A DNA stretch of 64,000 nucleotides from an uncultured Eubacteriales bacterium (GCA_949284175.1 CASDVE010000004.1:1-64000), one strand, 5' to 3'. Positions 35,055 to 44,195 are shown, numbered from the stretch's first letter. Numbers and translations: made by a program. Notes: generated from the letters alone by a model not told the origin.

Positions 35055-36494
35055 CTATTCATTTAATTGTTCAAAATACTTTTTAATCAATTGATTGGCT
35101 TGACTTGAATACTGTTTTTTATCTATTTTCTTATAGGCCTCATCTTGGTATTCTCCTAAGACTTCCTCATACTCTTTATGGCTTCCTGTCTGTATCTCGG
35201 ATTGAAGAACCGATTCTTTGTTAGAAGAACCATTTTCATTTGCCTTACCAGTTAGCTCCTTATCATCACCAACAGATTTTGGCACCCAAATCATAGAACC
35301 ATCCTGCTTTGCCTCTTCTTCCTCTCCATATTTTCCACCATAGTTCCATCCAGAACCAGAACCGCTTCCTTTGTTAGAGCTACCTTGCCCTTGTCCCTGT
35401 CCTTGCCCACTGCCACTTCCAGAACCACCATTGCTTTGATTGGCTCCATTTTGACTTCCAGTATTAGAACTTTGGTTATTTCCCTTTGTTGATCCTGTGT
35501 TACTATTTTGACTTCCACTATTGGAGTTCTGGTTATTTCCATCCGTTGAGCCTATACTACTATTTTGATTTCCACTGCTAGAACTATGACTATTCCCATT
35601 TGTTGTTCCTATATTGCCGTTTTGACTTCCAGTACTGGATGTCCCGCTACCTTCACCCGTTGTTCTATCCCCATTTTGATTGGCTGAATCAGCCGTTTCT
35701 CCCTCTCCATTTTCAGAAGTTTCTTCTTTACTTTTTAAGCCCTCTTCTAACTGCTTGATCTGTTGTTTTGCTTCCTCTTTTTCTTTTAATAATCCACTCT
35801 TTTGCTCTAACTTCTTCAACAGTCGTTGCTTTTCTTTTTCCAGTTCTTTTTTATTTTTTACTTCTTTTAATTCTTTTTGTGTTTGTATCAGCTCTTCCAC
35901 CACTTTTTCTAGTTCTTCATCCTTTTGTTTTTGTAGCTGTTCTTTTACCTTTTGAATCTCTTGTTTGATCTTTGTTACTTCTTTTACCACCTCTTGTTGT
36001 TCTATTGCCTGCTCTTTCGCTTTTGATGGAAGTCCATAACTGATTCCGCATAACAAACACGCCACAACCAATATATATATCTGTTTTTTAGGATAAGAAA
36101 AACATAATTCTTTCTTCCAATCCACCTGCTGACTCTTCTCTAAAGCATCCAGTCGCTGTAAATGAGAGAAAAAATCATCCTTTTCTCTATTTTCATACGC
36201 CGTTGTCAAACGCTCCTTTAATCCAGAGGAATCTCCAATTTGTGCTGTTTTTTTCCTATTTGGCAACTGAAATATTCCATACACCAAACATACAATCTCT
36301 GAACATAGGAATAAAAATATCACTTTTTTCCCTTGCCATAAAATAGGATAAAAAAGAGCCACACAGTTAAGAAAAAAGCCAGCAAAACTGCCGGCTATCA
36401 TTCCTTTTAAAAGATTTGTAAAGAAAGCGTTTCTCCAAAGTCTTCTACGAATGGTATCAATGATTTTTATCAGTTCTTTCATCTCTAAAGACAT
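35055..36494 (-). CDS. Membrane protein with coiled coil and Ser/Asn/Gly/Gln-rich repeat region
   Basis: I do not recognise a known domain in this 479-residue protein. It has a hairpin of two membrane helices (about 26-80) and a third (about 133-150). A Lys/Glu-rich coiled coil covers about 160-262. A low-complexity region (about 265-385) follows, containing three 19-residue tandem units of the type SGSQNSNTGSTKGNNQSS and a GSGSGQGQGQGQG stretch, then a charged C-terminus. AAGGA before the ATG supports the start. It lies between the permease and moxR and is plausibly a structural element linking ABC and MoxR/VWA parts; that is inference. The coiled-coil coding region is A-rich. Confidence 0.8.
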   Translation of the reverse strand: MSLEMKELIKIIDTIRRRLWRNAFFTNLLKGMIAGSFAGFFLNCVALFYPILWQGKKVIFLFLCSEIVCLVYGIFQLPNRKKTAQIGDSSGLKERLTTAYENREKDDFFSHLQRLDALEKSQQVDWKKELCFSYPKKQIYILVVACLLCGISYGLPSKAKEQAIEQQEVVKEVTKIKQEIQKVKEQLQKQKDEELEKVVEELIQTQKELKEVKNKKELEKEKQRLLKKLEQKSGLLKEKEEAKQQIKQLEEGLKSKEETSENGEGETADSANQNGDRTTGEGSGTSSTGSQNGNIGTTNGNSHSSSSGNQNSSIGSTDGNNQNSNSGSQNSNTGSTKGNNQSSNTGSQNGANQSNGGSGSGSGQGQGQGQGSSNKGSGSGSGWNYGGKYGEEEEAKQDGSMIWVPKSVGDDKELTGKANENGSSNKESVLQSEIQTGSHKEYEEVLGEYQDEAYKKIDKKQYSSQANQLIKKYFEQLNE

Positions 36495-36533
36495 CTTCTC
36501 TTCCTTTCCCTTTCACAAATCCCTTATTCCAAT

Positions 36534-37466
36534 TTACTTCTTTTTCTTCTTTCTTCTATGACCATTTTTATGTTTCAATGGATCGAGTGCCCATGTAGCT
36601 CCCCATAAGAAGAGGAAGGCAATTCCAAGCTGTACAATGACGCTTGCTGGAATCCACCAGTTTTCTGCAAATGTATACATTCTTCCATTGCTAGCACAGT
36701 GAAATAAATCGGGGATATAGTGAGAAATCCCAGGACTTCCAGAACTTTTTTGCATAAAGTCAAAAAATAAAACTGCTGGATTCATCAACATCAAAAGAGC
36801 CGACCAACGAATATCCAATTGGCGATTCACCCCTGTTATCGAATCATAGTGGAATTCTTGATAGAATTCTCGAATAAGAGGAAAACCATAAACTGTTCCT
36901 AAAACAACGATTCCACCTAAAATAAAAGTCAATACAATGGCAACGGGAGTTTTCTTCACCAAACTGGAAAAGAAAATACCAACACTTCCAACTAAAATTC
37001 CAATGGAAATCACAATTAAAATAAAATATAAAATATAACTCCAATCCATACCACCAAAAATAAAGGCAACAGATAAAATCGGTATGCTAGAAATCACAAG
37101 TAAGCAAACCGTACACATGGAAGCTGTCAATTTCCCAACAATGATTTTAAAAGGGCGAATGGATGTTGTAAGCATAATATCCAATGTTTGTTTTTCTCGT
37201 TCTCCTGCAATCGAACTAGCCGTTAAAACTGGTATCATAAAACAGACAATCACACATTGAATCCATCCGAGGATATAAAAAATCGTGAATAATTCATCAT
37301 ATTGTATGGCATATCCTGCATCATACTGACTTTGCACTCCTGCCAATGAGAGAATGGCAACACAAGATAATACTAAATTGTATAAAATAACAAGAATTGG
37401 TAATTTCACCGTTCTCGCATTCATTTTTAGTTCTTTTCGTAAAATAGGGTTAATCCGCATTTTCAT
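36534..37466 (-). CDS. ABC-2 type transporter permease
   Basis: A 310-residue permease with six predicted membrane helices. It opens RINPILRKELKMNARTVKLPI, the coupling segment found in ABC-2/GldF-type permeases, and has the conserved ASSIAGEREKQTLDIMLTT loop. It works with the ATPase encoded upstream; their reading frames overlap. Start may be the ATG at 37466 or the next ATG at 37460; spacing to GGAG favours the latter slightly. Substrate is unknown. GldF-type exporters occur beside Bat/MoxR-like genes in other phyla. Confidence 0.87.
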   Translation of the reverse strand: MKMRINPILRKELKMNARTVKLPILVILYNLVLSCVAILSLAGVQSQYDAGYAIQYDELFTIFYILGWIQCVIVCFMIPVLTASSIAGEREKQTLDIMLTTSIRPFKIIVGKLTASMCTVCLLVISSIPILSVAFIFGGMDWSYILYFILIVISIGILVGSVGIFFSSLVKKTPVAIVLTFILGGIVVLGTVYGFPLIREFYQEFHYDSITGVNRQLDIRWSALLMLMNPAVLFFDFMQKSSGSPGISHYIPDLFHCASNGRMYTFAENWWIPASVIVQLGIAFLFLWGATWALDPLKHKNGHRRKKKKK

Positions 37467-38388
37467 CCTCTCCTTTCTCCGTCATTTCCATAAAAAGCTC
37501 CTCCAAATTTCCCCGTTCTCTTGAAAATCCAGATACTTCCGCCCCCGCTTCTAAAATACTCCTCAAAAGTCTTGCCTCTTCTTCCTCTGTTCCCCTAAAT
37601 TTTAGCTTAAGACAGGAATCCAGAATGGAAATACTTTCCACCTTGGGATTTTCTTTTAGTACACGAAGTGCTTTTGATTGTCCAGAGTACAGTTGTATCT
37701 TTAAAGAATTTCTTCCTTTTGCTTGTTCTAAAATATCTTCCACTGAACCATGTAATAGCAATTGCCCTTGCTCCATAATTCCGATGGTCGTACAGATCTC
37801 AGCAAGTTCTGGAAGAATATGAGAACTAATCATAATAGTCTTTCCCATATCCTTTAGATTTTTTAAAATCTCTTTCATCTCAAATCTAGCTCTTGGATCA
37901 AGACCAGATGCTGGTTCATCTAAAATCAATAAATCGGGATTATGCACCATACTCCTAGCTAAACAAAGACGCTGTTTCATTCCTCTTGAAAGTCCGTCCA
38001 CATAGCTGTTTTCCTTATCTGATAAATTAACAAGTGCCATAAGCTCCCTTGAAATCTGTTTTGCTTTCTTCCCAATAATTCCGTACATAGAAGCATAAAA
38101 CTCCATATACTCAATGGCTTTTAAATTATCATAGACACCAAAAAAATCAGGCATATATCCAATCTTTTGCTTTAATTGCTTGGCATCCTTTAACGCATTC
38201 GTTCCATCGATAAAAACTTCTCCACTGCTCGCCTTTAATAGCCCTGAAATAATTTTCATTGTCGTCGTCTTGCCCGCACCGTTTGGGCCGACAAATCCAA
38301 AAATCTCTCCATTTTCAATGGATAGATCAAGGTGGTTCACTGCAAGAAAATCACCATAATATTTACATAATTGTTTAATTTCTAGCAT
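37450..38388 (-). CDS. ABC transporter ATP-binding protein
   Basis: The nucleotide-binding subunit for the downstream permease. It has Walker A GPNGAGKTTT, a Q-loop IGYMPDFFGVY, an ABC signature in the form LSRGMKQRL, Walker B LLILDEPASGLDP and switch SSHILPE. A C-terminal regulatory extension follows. The start at 38388 follows GGAGGTGG and begins MLEIKQLCKYYGD; it overlaps the preceding gene by 14 bases, indicating coupling. This subfamily drives export or mechanical extraction of lipids, peptides or polysaccharides. Confidence 0.94.
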   Translation of the reverse strand: MLEIKQLCKYYGDFLAVNHLDLSIENGEIFGFVGPNGAGKTTTMKIISGLLKASSGEVFIDGTNALKDAKQLKQKIGYMPDFFGVYDNLKAIEYMEFYASMYGIIGKKAKQISRELMALVNLSDKENSYVDGLSRGMKQRLCLARSMVHNPDLLILDEPASGLDPRARFEMKEILKNLKDMGKTIMISSHILPELAEICTTIGIMEQGQLLLHGSVEDILEQAKGRNSLKIQLYSGQSKALRVLKENPKVESISILDSCLKLKFRGTEEEEARLLRSILEAGAEVSGFSRERGNLEELFMEMTEKGEDENAD

Positions 38389-40801
38389 CTCTTCCACCTC
38401 CTGATACTGAAATAATTGGTAGGTCTGAATAGCCATCGCAAGTAAACCTTAACTTCATTCTATGACCATTCACATAGTTTTTTATTTGCTTTTTTGTCAA
38501 TTCTTTTTCTGTCTTAAAAATTTCTTCATATTTCTTCGTCTTATAATTCCAAGCATAAATATGGAGATTTTGCTCTCGATATCCTGTTTCTGATGTCAAG
38601 TTACTGGAATAAATTTCTTCAATGTTATACGCAGAATCAAATTTATATTCAGCTTCTTCCAAGTCCATATATACCCGATTGGAAGTCTGATCGATGTTTC
38701 CCGTTTTACTGCTCTCTAATACAGTCATAATATTTCTCACATAATATTCTTTGGAATCGATTGGCTTTTCTTTAAAGTGATCATAAAATAAAGCTCTTCC
38801 ACTCTCCTCGATTGAAGAATTCACGATGTAATCTTTATCATACTGTTCAGCAATTCCAACAATATATCCTTCATTGTCCACCATTCTTTCAAATCTGCCT
38901 CCAAAGTATATATAGATGTCATTCAACTGATTTTTTCTCGCCCGCTCTTCTTGTGTTCGATATGGCATATTATCTACAAGCAACCCTGCTATGGAAGAAG
39001 CATCTGTATTTCGAAGAAGCTCAACTTCATTTGACTTAATAGTCACTGTTTCTCCTGCCTTCATATCCCCTAAAGAAACATATTTTCCATTATAGACAAT
39101 ACCAGCCTGTACAAGGTCATATCCTGTGCGATTAGTAACCGTACCGCTGATTCCATCAATAGTGAGTTCTAAGTTCTTTTCAAAACCACCTTGTTCTTTC
39201 TTCTTCGTTCCTGTCATCTTAAAGATGTCATTGGAAAACGCTTTCCCTTTCTCAAAGGAAATGATTGTGCCTTCTTCCTGCTCCTTAATGGTATAATGAT
39301 TCATATCCAAATTAACATTGTCATTATAATAATAGTAAGAATTGCGAAATGGCATCATCTGCTTATATCCATTCACAACTTGAATGGCATACGCTTTTTT
39401 ATTCGGATTGAGCATAGAAACGAAAACTTCTTCTCTCCAATTAGAAGTACTGCTATCCACCATAGTAATTGTTGTTCCAACCGTATCTTTTACTTGTGAA
39501 TCAGAACTACTAATAAAAATAATTCCATTAAATACAAGAGCTGTTATCGGAATTAAAATCCAAATTTTTTCCCGCTTATCCTTCTTCTTTAAAATAAAAT
39601 ACCCAATCGGTCCAATGATTAAAATATAGAGGGTAAATAAAATAATATAAGAAGCCGTTTTAGGAAATGCTATCCCATCATAAAAATTCAAGGCATTTGC
39701 CATGCTTGTGTCATAATTGTTTCCGAAATAAACATAGGAAAAATGGGATTTCACAATATCGCTCATCGTTTCTTCTAAAAGTGTTGTAGCAAACTCTCCA
39801 TTATTTGACCATTCATTGATACTCTGACTTCCAAGATCAAAGTCTGTGACAATCACACTGCCATTGCCTTTTTCAACCCTCCAAATCTTTGCTCCATTCA
39901 CAATGTCTTTTAGCAATGTTCCACCGTTCACTTTTAAGTCAACGCTTTCCACTTCAACGGTTTCTTTTCCATTGTGGGCATCATAAACCATTTCTTTCTT
40001 ATGGTTATTGCCAATTTCTCCTCCTAAATACTCGCTTGGGAAACCAGATAATACTTGTTTTGCTGATGTTCCAGTTCCTAAAATTAAGACACCACCTTGT
40101 TCTACCCAACTTATCATGGCATCCATCTGTTCTTTGGAAAGTTTTTCTGTTTCAAACTGGTTGATAACTAAAAATGCCATAGAACCTAATGCACTGGCAT
40201 CCTCTGGAAATGACTGTTGAGTAAGCTCTGTTGTACGAACTCCTATTCCAAATTGATTATCCAAATACTCTCCATCAAAGTAATGAAGGGCTGCGGCATC
40301 ATTAGATAGAATTCCAACGTTTAACCGTTCCATGTTATCGCCGTACTCTAATCCGGTACGAACTTCCTTACTGATCAAGACATTATCTCCTTGAACGATG
40401 GAAACTTTGAACTTCGTAAAATTTCTAAGCTGTGGAATGGAAATGGTTAACTTTTTCTCTCCATTTTGTGGGATGGAGAAATCCTTTTCATAGGAAATTC
40501 CTCCCTCTTCCACAGGGCTTGGAACTGTGATCCTTGCACTTCCTTCAAAGTTTTCTCCTTTATTTTTTACTTGTACGGTAACGGGAATCCATGCTTCTCC
40601 CATCAGCACATTATTTGCTCCATAAGTAATCTGAATGGAAAATTGTTCATTTTGTGCAGAAGCCACTTCCCCGCTATTTATAATCTTTTTAGATTGGCTT
40701 GTACCCTGCAAAGGAATAACCCTTGTGGTGCCACATCCTGATAATATGGTCAAACAAATCACCATAAAGACCAACCTTACTTTGTATTTCTTACTTTTCA
40801 T
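38375..40801 (-). CDS. Large lipoprotein / membrane protein of the MoxR-ABC operon
   Basis: The 808-residue protein has a lipoprotein signal (MKSKKYKVRLVFMVICLTIL then SGC, Cys 23). A beta-sandwich follows, then an amidotransferase-like segment with WVEQGGVLILGTG. Two adjacent membrane helices (about 381-430, ASYIILFTLYILIIGPIGYF and IWILIPITALVFNGIIF) come next, and then a long, mostly beta, C-terminal region. I recognise no exact family, though fold order resembles the non-VWA parts of the 921-residue protein. Its start overlaps the kinase stop by 11 bases. It probably forms the extracellular part of the ABC complex; that is inference. Confidence 0.8.
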   Translation of the reverse strand: MKSKKYKVRLVFMVICLTILSGCGTTRVIPLQGTSQSKKIINSGEVASAQNEQFSIQITYGANNVLMGEAWIPVTVQVKNKGENFEGSARITVPSPVEEGGISYEKDFSIPQNGEKKLTISIPQLRNFTKFKVSIVQGDNVLISKEVRTGLEYGDNMERLNVGILSNDAAALHYFDGEYLDNQFGIGVRTTELTQQSFPEDASALGSMAFLVINQFETEKLSKEQMDAMISWVEQGGVLILGTGTSAKQVLSGFPSEYLGGEIGNNHKKEMVYDAHNGKETVEVESVDLKVNGGTLLKDIVNGAKIWRVEKGNGSVIVTDFDLGSQSINEWSNNGEFATTLLEETMSDIVKSHFSYVYFGNNYDTSMANALNFYDGIAFPKTASYIILFTLYILIIGPIGYFILKKKDKREKIWILIPITALVFNGIIFISSSDSQVKDTVGTTITMVDSSTSNWREEVFVSMLNPNKKAYAIQVVNGYKQMMPFRNSYYYYNDNVNLDMNHYTIKEQEEGTIISFEKGKAFSNDIFKMTGTKKKEQGGFEKNLELTIDGISGTVTNRTGYDLVQAGIVYNGKYVSLGDMKAGETVTIKSNEVELLRNTDASSIAGLLVDNMPYRTQEERARKNQLNDIYIYFGGRFERMVDNEGYIVGIAEQYDKDYIVNSSIEESGRALFYDHFKEKPIDSKEYYVRNIMTVLESSKTGNIDQTSNRVYMDLEEAEYKFDSAYNIEEIYSSNLTSETGYREQNLHIYAWNYKTKKYEEIFKTEKELTKKQIKNYVNGHRMKLRFTCDGYSDLPIISVSGGGRDARN

Positions 40802-42023
40802 ACTCCGTCTTATCCTCCTTTTTCCCTATTGGCATGCTCACTTCAAATACCGTTCCATTTTCATCGCTTTTTACGGTTATTTTTCCATGATGAAGGGAAA
40901 TAATATTTTTTGTAATGGCCAAACCAAGTCCCGTTCCTCCAGTGGATACAGAACGTGAAGATTCTACCCGATAAAACTTTTCAAATATTTTATTCAAATC
41001 TTGTTTTGGTATAATTTGTCCAAAATTTGTAATAGAAACAACTGCCCATTGTTCTATAACTTTAATTTCTATTATGATAAGTTTTCCATCCGCTCCATAT
41101 TTAATGGCATTGGAAATCAAATTACCAAAAGCCCTTGCTAGTAGCTCTCCATCTGCCCACAAAAGAATATCCTCATTGGATAAACTCATGTTACACTCCA
41201 ACTTGGCATCTTGAAAACTTGGATAAAATTCCTCAACTAACTGCTCTAAAAATCGATTTAACTCCAACGTATCTTTTTGGAGGGTAACACCATCTTTGGC
41301 ATATCTCGTATAATCAAAAAGATCCACCACCAGATTTTGCAAACGTTTTGCCTTATCATAGACAACACGTAAATATTTTCTTCTTGTATCCGCTGGTATC
41401 TCTTCTTCTTTTCTCAATAGCTCTAAATATCCAATAATGGAAGTTAATGGCGTTCGCAAATCATGAGCAACATTTGTGATGAGATCATTTTTTGCTTTTT
41501 CTATTCGCCTTTCTTTTTCTATTAATTCTTTAATCGTATAACGCATCTCATTGATCGATTGTGCCATAATGGATAATTCATCCTCATGAATAACCCGAAT
41601 GTTGGTGTCAAAATCGCCGTCTTTAATGCGTTCAATCCCTCGATGAATCTCTCTTAGATAACTAACCATATTGTGGGATACCAAAATAAAATAGACGATG
41701 AACAAAATGGTTGAAAACCCAATGATAATGATAATATCGAAAATCAAATTTCCTGTTAGTCCAATTCCATTTTGGAAAAGAAACTCTTGATTTCCCATCG
41801 GTCTTGTAGCAAACATTCCAACCTCAGCATTTGCTATCTTTTGTTCTTTCATTTCTTTGATACGAAGTACAATATCTCGGGTTTTCTGATGATATAAAAA
41901 GAATAATAAAAGAATCATACTATCTGTTAGAAAAGTACAACCAAGACTCAGAAAGGTATAGATAGCGATTTTAAGACGAAAACTTTTAATAAACTGAACT
42001 TTTCGATTGCGTCTAGTCTTCAA
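40791..42023 (-). CDS. Sensor histidine kinase
   Basis: A 410-residue kinase with two membrane helices (about 17-44 and 93-118) flanking a short extracellular loop of about 50 residues, a HAMP domain, a HisKA domain with the phospho-acceptor His in NVAHDLRTPLTS, and a HATPase domain (NLISNAIKYG, GTGLGLAI). The small sensor loop suggests intramembrane or partner-mediated sensing. The start is TTG at 42023 with AGGA seven bases upstream, overlapping the response-regulator stop by 11 bases. No in-frame ATG lies before the first helix. Confidence 0.94.
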   Translation of the reverse strand: MKTRRNRKVQFIKSFRLKIAIYTFLSLGCTFLTDSMILLLFFLYHQKTRDIVLRIKEMKEQKIANAEVGMFATRPMGNQEFLFQNGIGLTGNLIFDIIIIIGFSTILFIVYFILVSHNMVSYLREIHRGIERIKDGDFDTNIRVIHEDELSIMAQSINEMRYTIKELIEKERRIEKAKNDLITNVAHDLRTPLTSIIGYLELLRKEEEIPADTRRKYLRVVYDKAKRLQNLVVDLFDYTRYAKDGVTLQKDTLELNRFLEQLVEEFYPSFQDAKLECNMSLSNEDILLWADGELLARAFGNLISNAIKYGADGKLIIIEIKVIEQWAVVSITNFGQIIPKQDLNKIFEKFYRVESSRSVSTGGTGLGLAITKNIISLHHGKITVKSDENGTVFEVSMPIGKKEDKTEYEK

Positions 42024-42717
42024 CTTTATATCCTACCCCCCAAACTGTTTTTAAGATTTGAGGACTTCTTGGATTATCCTCGATCTTTTCACGAAGTCTT
42101 CTAATATGCACCATAACCGTATTATTCACTTCATATACTTTTTCATTCCATACTCTCTCAAAGATTTCATCCGTTCCAAATACTCTTCCTGCATGGGATG
42201 CAAGCAAATAAAGAATCTCAAATTCAATCGGAGTCAAATTAATTTCTGTTCCACTTTTATGAACTTTATGGGCTTTTCGATTGATAACAAGATCTTGAAT
42301 CTCTATGGTTTCTTTATTCTGGTTACCATCCAGTGCCATATTGATGGTCGTATAACGTTTTAATTGTGATTTCACTCTCGCCATCAGCTCTAATGGGTTA
42401 AAAGGCTTTGTTAAATAGTCATCAGCTCCTGTTCCAAATCCGATAATCTTATCCATATCCGCCGCCTTCGCACTGAGCATAATAATTGGAATATTACTAG
42501 TTTTTCTGATCTTACGACATACTTCTAACCCATCAATATTTGGCATCATAATGTCCAATATAATCAGTTTAATCTGCTTGTTTTCTTCTAAGGCTTTTAA
42601 ACATTGTTTTCCATCATACGCCTTGATCACTTCATATCCATCATTTGTCAAATAAATTTCCACTAATTCTGCAATTTCTTCATCATCATCCACCACTAAA
42701 ATCGTAATATCTTTCAT
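42013..42717 (-). CDS. OmpR/PhoB family response regulator
   Basis: A 234-residue regulator. The receiver domain has VVDDDEEIAE (acidic pocket), the phospho-accepting Asp in LIILDIMMPNIDG and the Lys in LTKPFNPLEL. The C-terminal winged helix contains EVNNTVMVHIRRLREKIEDN. It is the first gene of the ten-gene operon and probably controls the operon itself. Upstream lies a 370-base gap with repeat copy D. Confidence 0.95.
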   Translation of the reverse strand: MKDITILVVDDDEEIAELVEIYLTNDGYEVIKAYDGKQCLKALEENKQIKLIILDIMMPNIDGLEVCRKIRKTSNIPIIMLSAKAADMDKIIGFGTGADDYLTKPFNPLELMARVKSQLKRYTTINMALDGNQNKETIEIQDLVINRKAHKVHKSGTEINLTPIEFEILYLLASHAGRVFGTDEIFERVWNEKVYEVNNTVMVHIRRLREKIEDNPRSPQILKTVWGVGYKVED

Positions 42718-42847
42718 ACGTTTTCTCCTATTTCTCTTTTACAATCTTCATTCATTTTCTTATTATTTATTGTAACATAGAGAGGATCTTACTGTCTTTA
42801 CGAAACTCTTACGATCCTCTGTCTTATCTTGTCCTTATCTCTTACAT

Positions 42848-43029
42848 GACTCGTTGTCTTTGCGTAACGATGAGAAGTACGCTTTGCGAACTTCTCACGT
42901 TCGTGGGCGGCGTCAACATGATAAATGTTCGCGGGCAGTCGTCATAAACTTATGCAAGCATCGTTTCTGACTCGTTGCCTTCGCGTAAAATAGAAATGCA
43001 AGCATTTCCGCTTGACTTATGCCTTCCAC
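42848..43029. repeat. Interspersed repeat, copy D (largest copy; 42718-43090 gap)
   Basis: Contains the 20-base motif twice (42848-42867 and 42969-42988), the 38-base block shared with copy B (42866-42903) and the 32-base block shared, inverted, with copy A (42998-43029). It looks like a composite of modules found singly elsewhere. The sequence is GC-richer than its surroundings. The gap holds no gene. Confidence 0.75.
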
Positions 43030-43034
43030 GCACA

Positions 43035-43075
43035 AAAAAGTTCCCCACGAAAAATAATTCATGGGGAACTTTTTT
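43035..43075 (-). terminator. Terminator of the desulfoferrodoxin gene
   Basis: AAAAAGTTCCCCA pairs with TGGGGAACTTTTT around a 14-base loop, 15 bases beyond the stop, with U-runs on both sides. Confidence 0.85.
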
Positions 43076-43090
43076 ACATCTTATCCTTTA

Positions 43091-43465
43091 TTACATTTCT
43101 GCCTTCCAAAGTCCATGAAGGTTACAGTATTCATAAGCTGCCACTACCTCATCTGTTTCTGTAATAGCAAATACTGCTTTTGGTTCTTCACCTGGTTTTA
43201 AAAGTTTTCTTTGATTGCCTTCTTTTGTTTCAAGAGCAATCCATTGAATATAATGTTCTTCTGCCATTGGATGAGCAACAGATCCTACGGATACTGTCAC
43301 TGTATTACCAGACACTTCAATCACTGGAACGTGTTTTTCTGTGGCTCCATCTGATGTTCCTGGAACTAATTCTTTCATCTTAGCACCACAGCACATAACT
43401 GGCACACCTGATTCTTTCACAAATGCAACGATGTTTCCACAATGTTCACATACATAAAACTTCAT
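43091..43465 (-). CDS. dfx: Desulfoferrodoxin (superoxide reductase)
   Basis: It reduces superoxide to peroxide in anaerobes. The N-terminal desulforedoxin domain has the rubredoxin-like iron ligands CEHCG and CCGAK. The SOR domain has the iron ligands in TEKHVPVIE, VAHPMAEEHYI and EYCNLHGLW. The ATG at 43465 (MKFYVCEHCG) follows GGAGG and gives 124 residues, the family size; longer upstream frames are not supported. An uncharacterised gene of 143 codons lies upstream, about 90 bases away from this start. Confidence 0.95.
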   Translation of the reverse strand: MKFYVCEHCGNIVAFVKESGVPVMCCGAKMKELVPGTSDGATEKHVPVIEVSGNTVTVSVGSVAHPMAEEHYIQWIALETKEGNQRKLLKPGEEPKAVFAITETDEVVAAYEYCNLHGLWKAEM

Positions 43466-43557
43466 ACTTACAATACCTCCTTTTTCATTGTCTACATTAT
43501 AGATCTTTTTTCTACTTTTGTATATACTTTTCTTGATCTTTTTATTATTTATCTTTC

Positions 43558-43989
43558 TTAATCCCACTGTTCTACCATTTCTTCTGGCAATCCAGCCTGA
43601 ATGGTAAGCAACGAACGCACTTCCTGCCTAATATCATGTGTTTTCTCTCGATATTTCATAAATCCATGTTCCCCAAAGACATCCAAACATAGGTAAAGAT
43701 AAGAACGCTGTAAATATTGTGGTAATTTGTTAAAATAAGCGGTGACACGTTTTGTATCATCGTCTGCATAAATCAAAGTAAATACCCAGTATACGACAAC
43801 CGATGGCTTATATACCACAAGCAATCGACTTCGTTCTGGAGCATCAATAATTGTTTGAATTTTCATTTCAAGATAATGATAATCTTCTTCTGTCATTGGA
43901 ATATCAGAAATACGCTCTACTTGTTGCATTTGTGTTTCCAAATAGTTTTGGATTTCGTATAACCGTTTACCTTCAAATACATATCCCAT
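43558..43989 (-). CDS. Uncharacterised 143-residue protein upstream of desulfoferrodoxin
   Basis: I do not recognise this protein. It is soluble, mildly acidic and probably helical, with MGYVFEGKRLYEIQNYLETQ at the start, an aromatic stretch VVVYWVFTLIYADDD in the middle and LPQYLQRSYLYLCLDVFGEHG later. A strong AAGGAGG and ATG support real translation. Co-direction with desulfoferrodoxin and a gap of under 100 bases suggest one transcript, but no functional link can be claimed. Confidence 0.75.
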   Translation of the reverse strand: MGYVFEGKRLYEIQNYLETQMQQVERISDIPMTEEDYHYLEMKIQTIIDAPERSRLLVVYKPSVVVYWVFTLIYADDDTKRVTAYFNKLPQYLQRSYLYLCLDVFGEHGFMKYREKTHDIRQEVRSLLTIQAGLPEEMVEQWD

Positions 43990-44133
43990 ATTGATTCCCT
44001 CCTTATCTCTTTGTATTTTATTATACTACTTTTTTATGGGGAAGTCATGATTTTTTTACATTTTTAGTGGATAATTCCCATACCAATGAGCAACACGTTT
44101 TTTAGAACAATAGACAACAAAATTTCCTATAAC

Positions 44134-44171
44134 GAAAAAAAGGCTCTATTCAAAACTTTTGAATAAAACCT
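44134..44171 (-). terminator. Terminator of RNase P RNA
   Basis: AGG-ATTCAAAA / TTTTGAAT-CCT stem with an internal bulge, followed on the minus strand by seven U residues, about 25 bases after the RNA. Confidence 0.7.
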
Positions 44172-44195
44172 ATAAAACATCATTTTATTTTTCAT

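Noticed and set aside
35291..35542. 83-codon alternative-frame open reading frame in the repeat region
   Set aside because: Frame-shifted shadow of the low-complexity repeat; no independent start signal.
35340..35660. Repeat region considered as a CRISPR-like array
   Set aside because: The repeats are in frame, 57 bases long and directly adjacent without unique spacers; they encode protein repeats.
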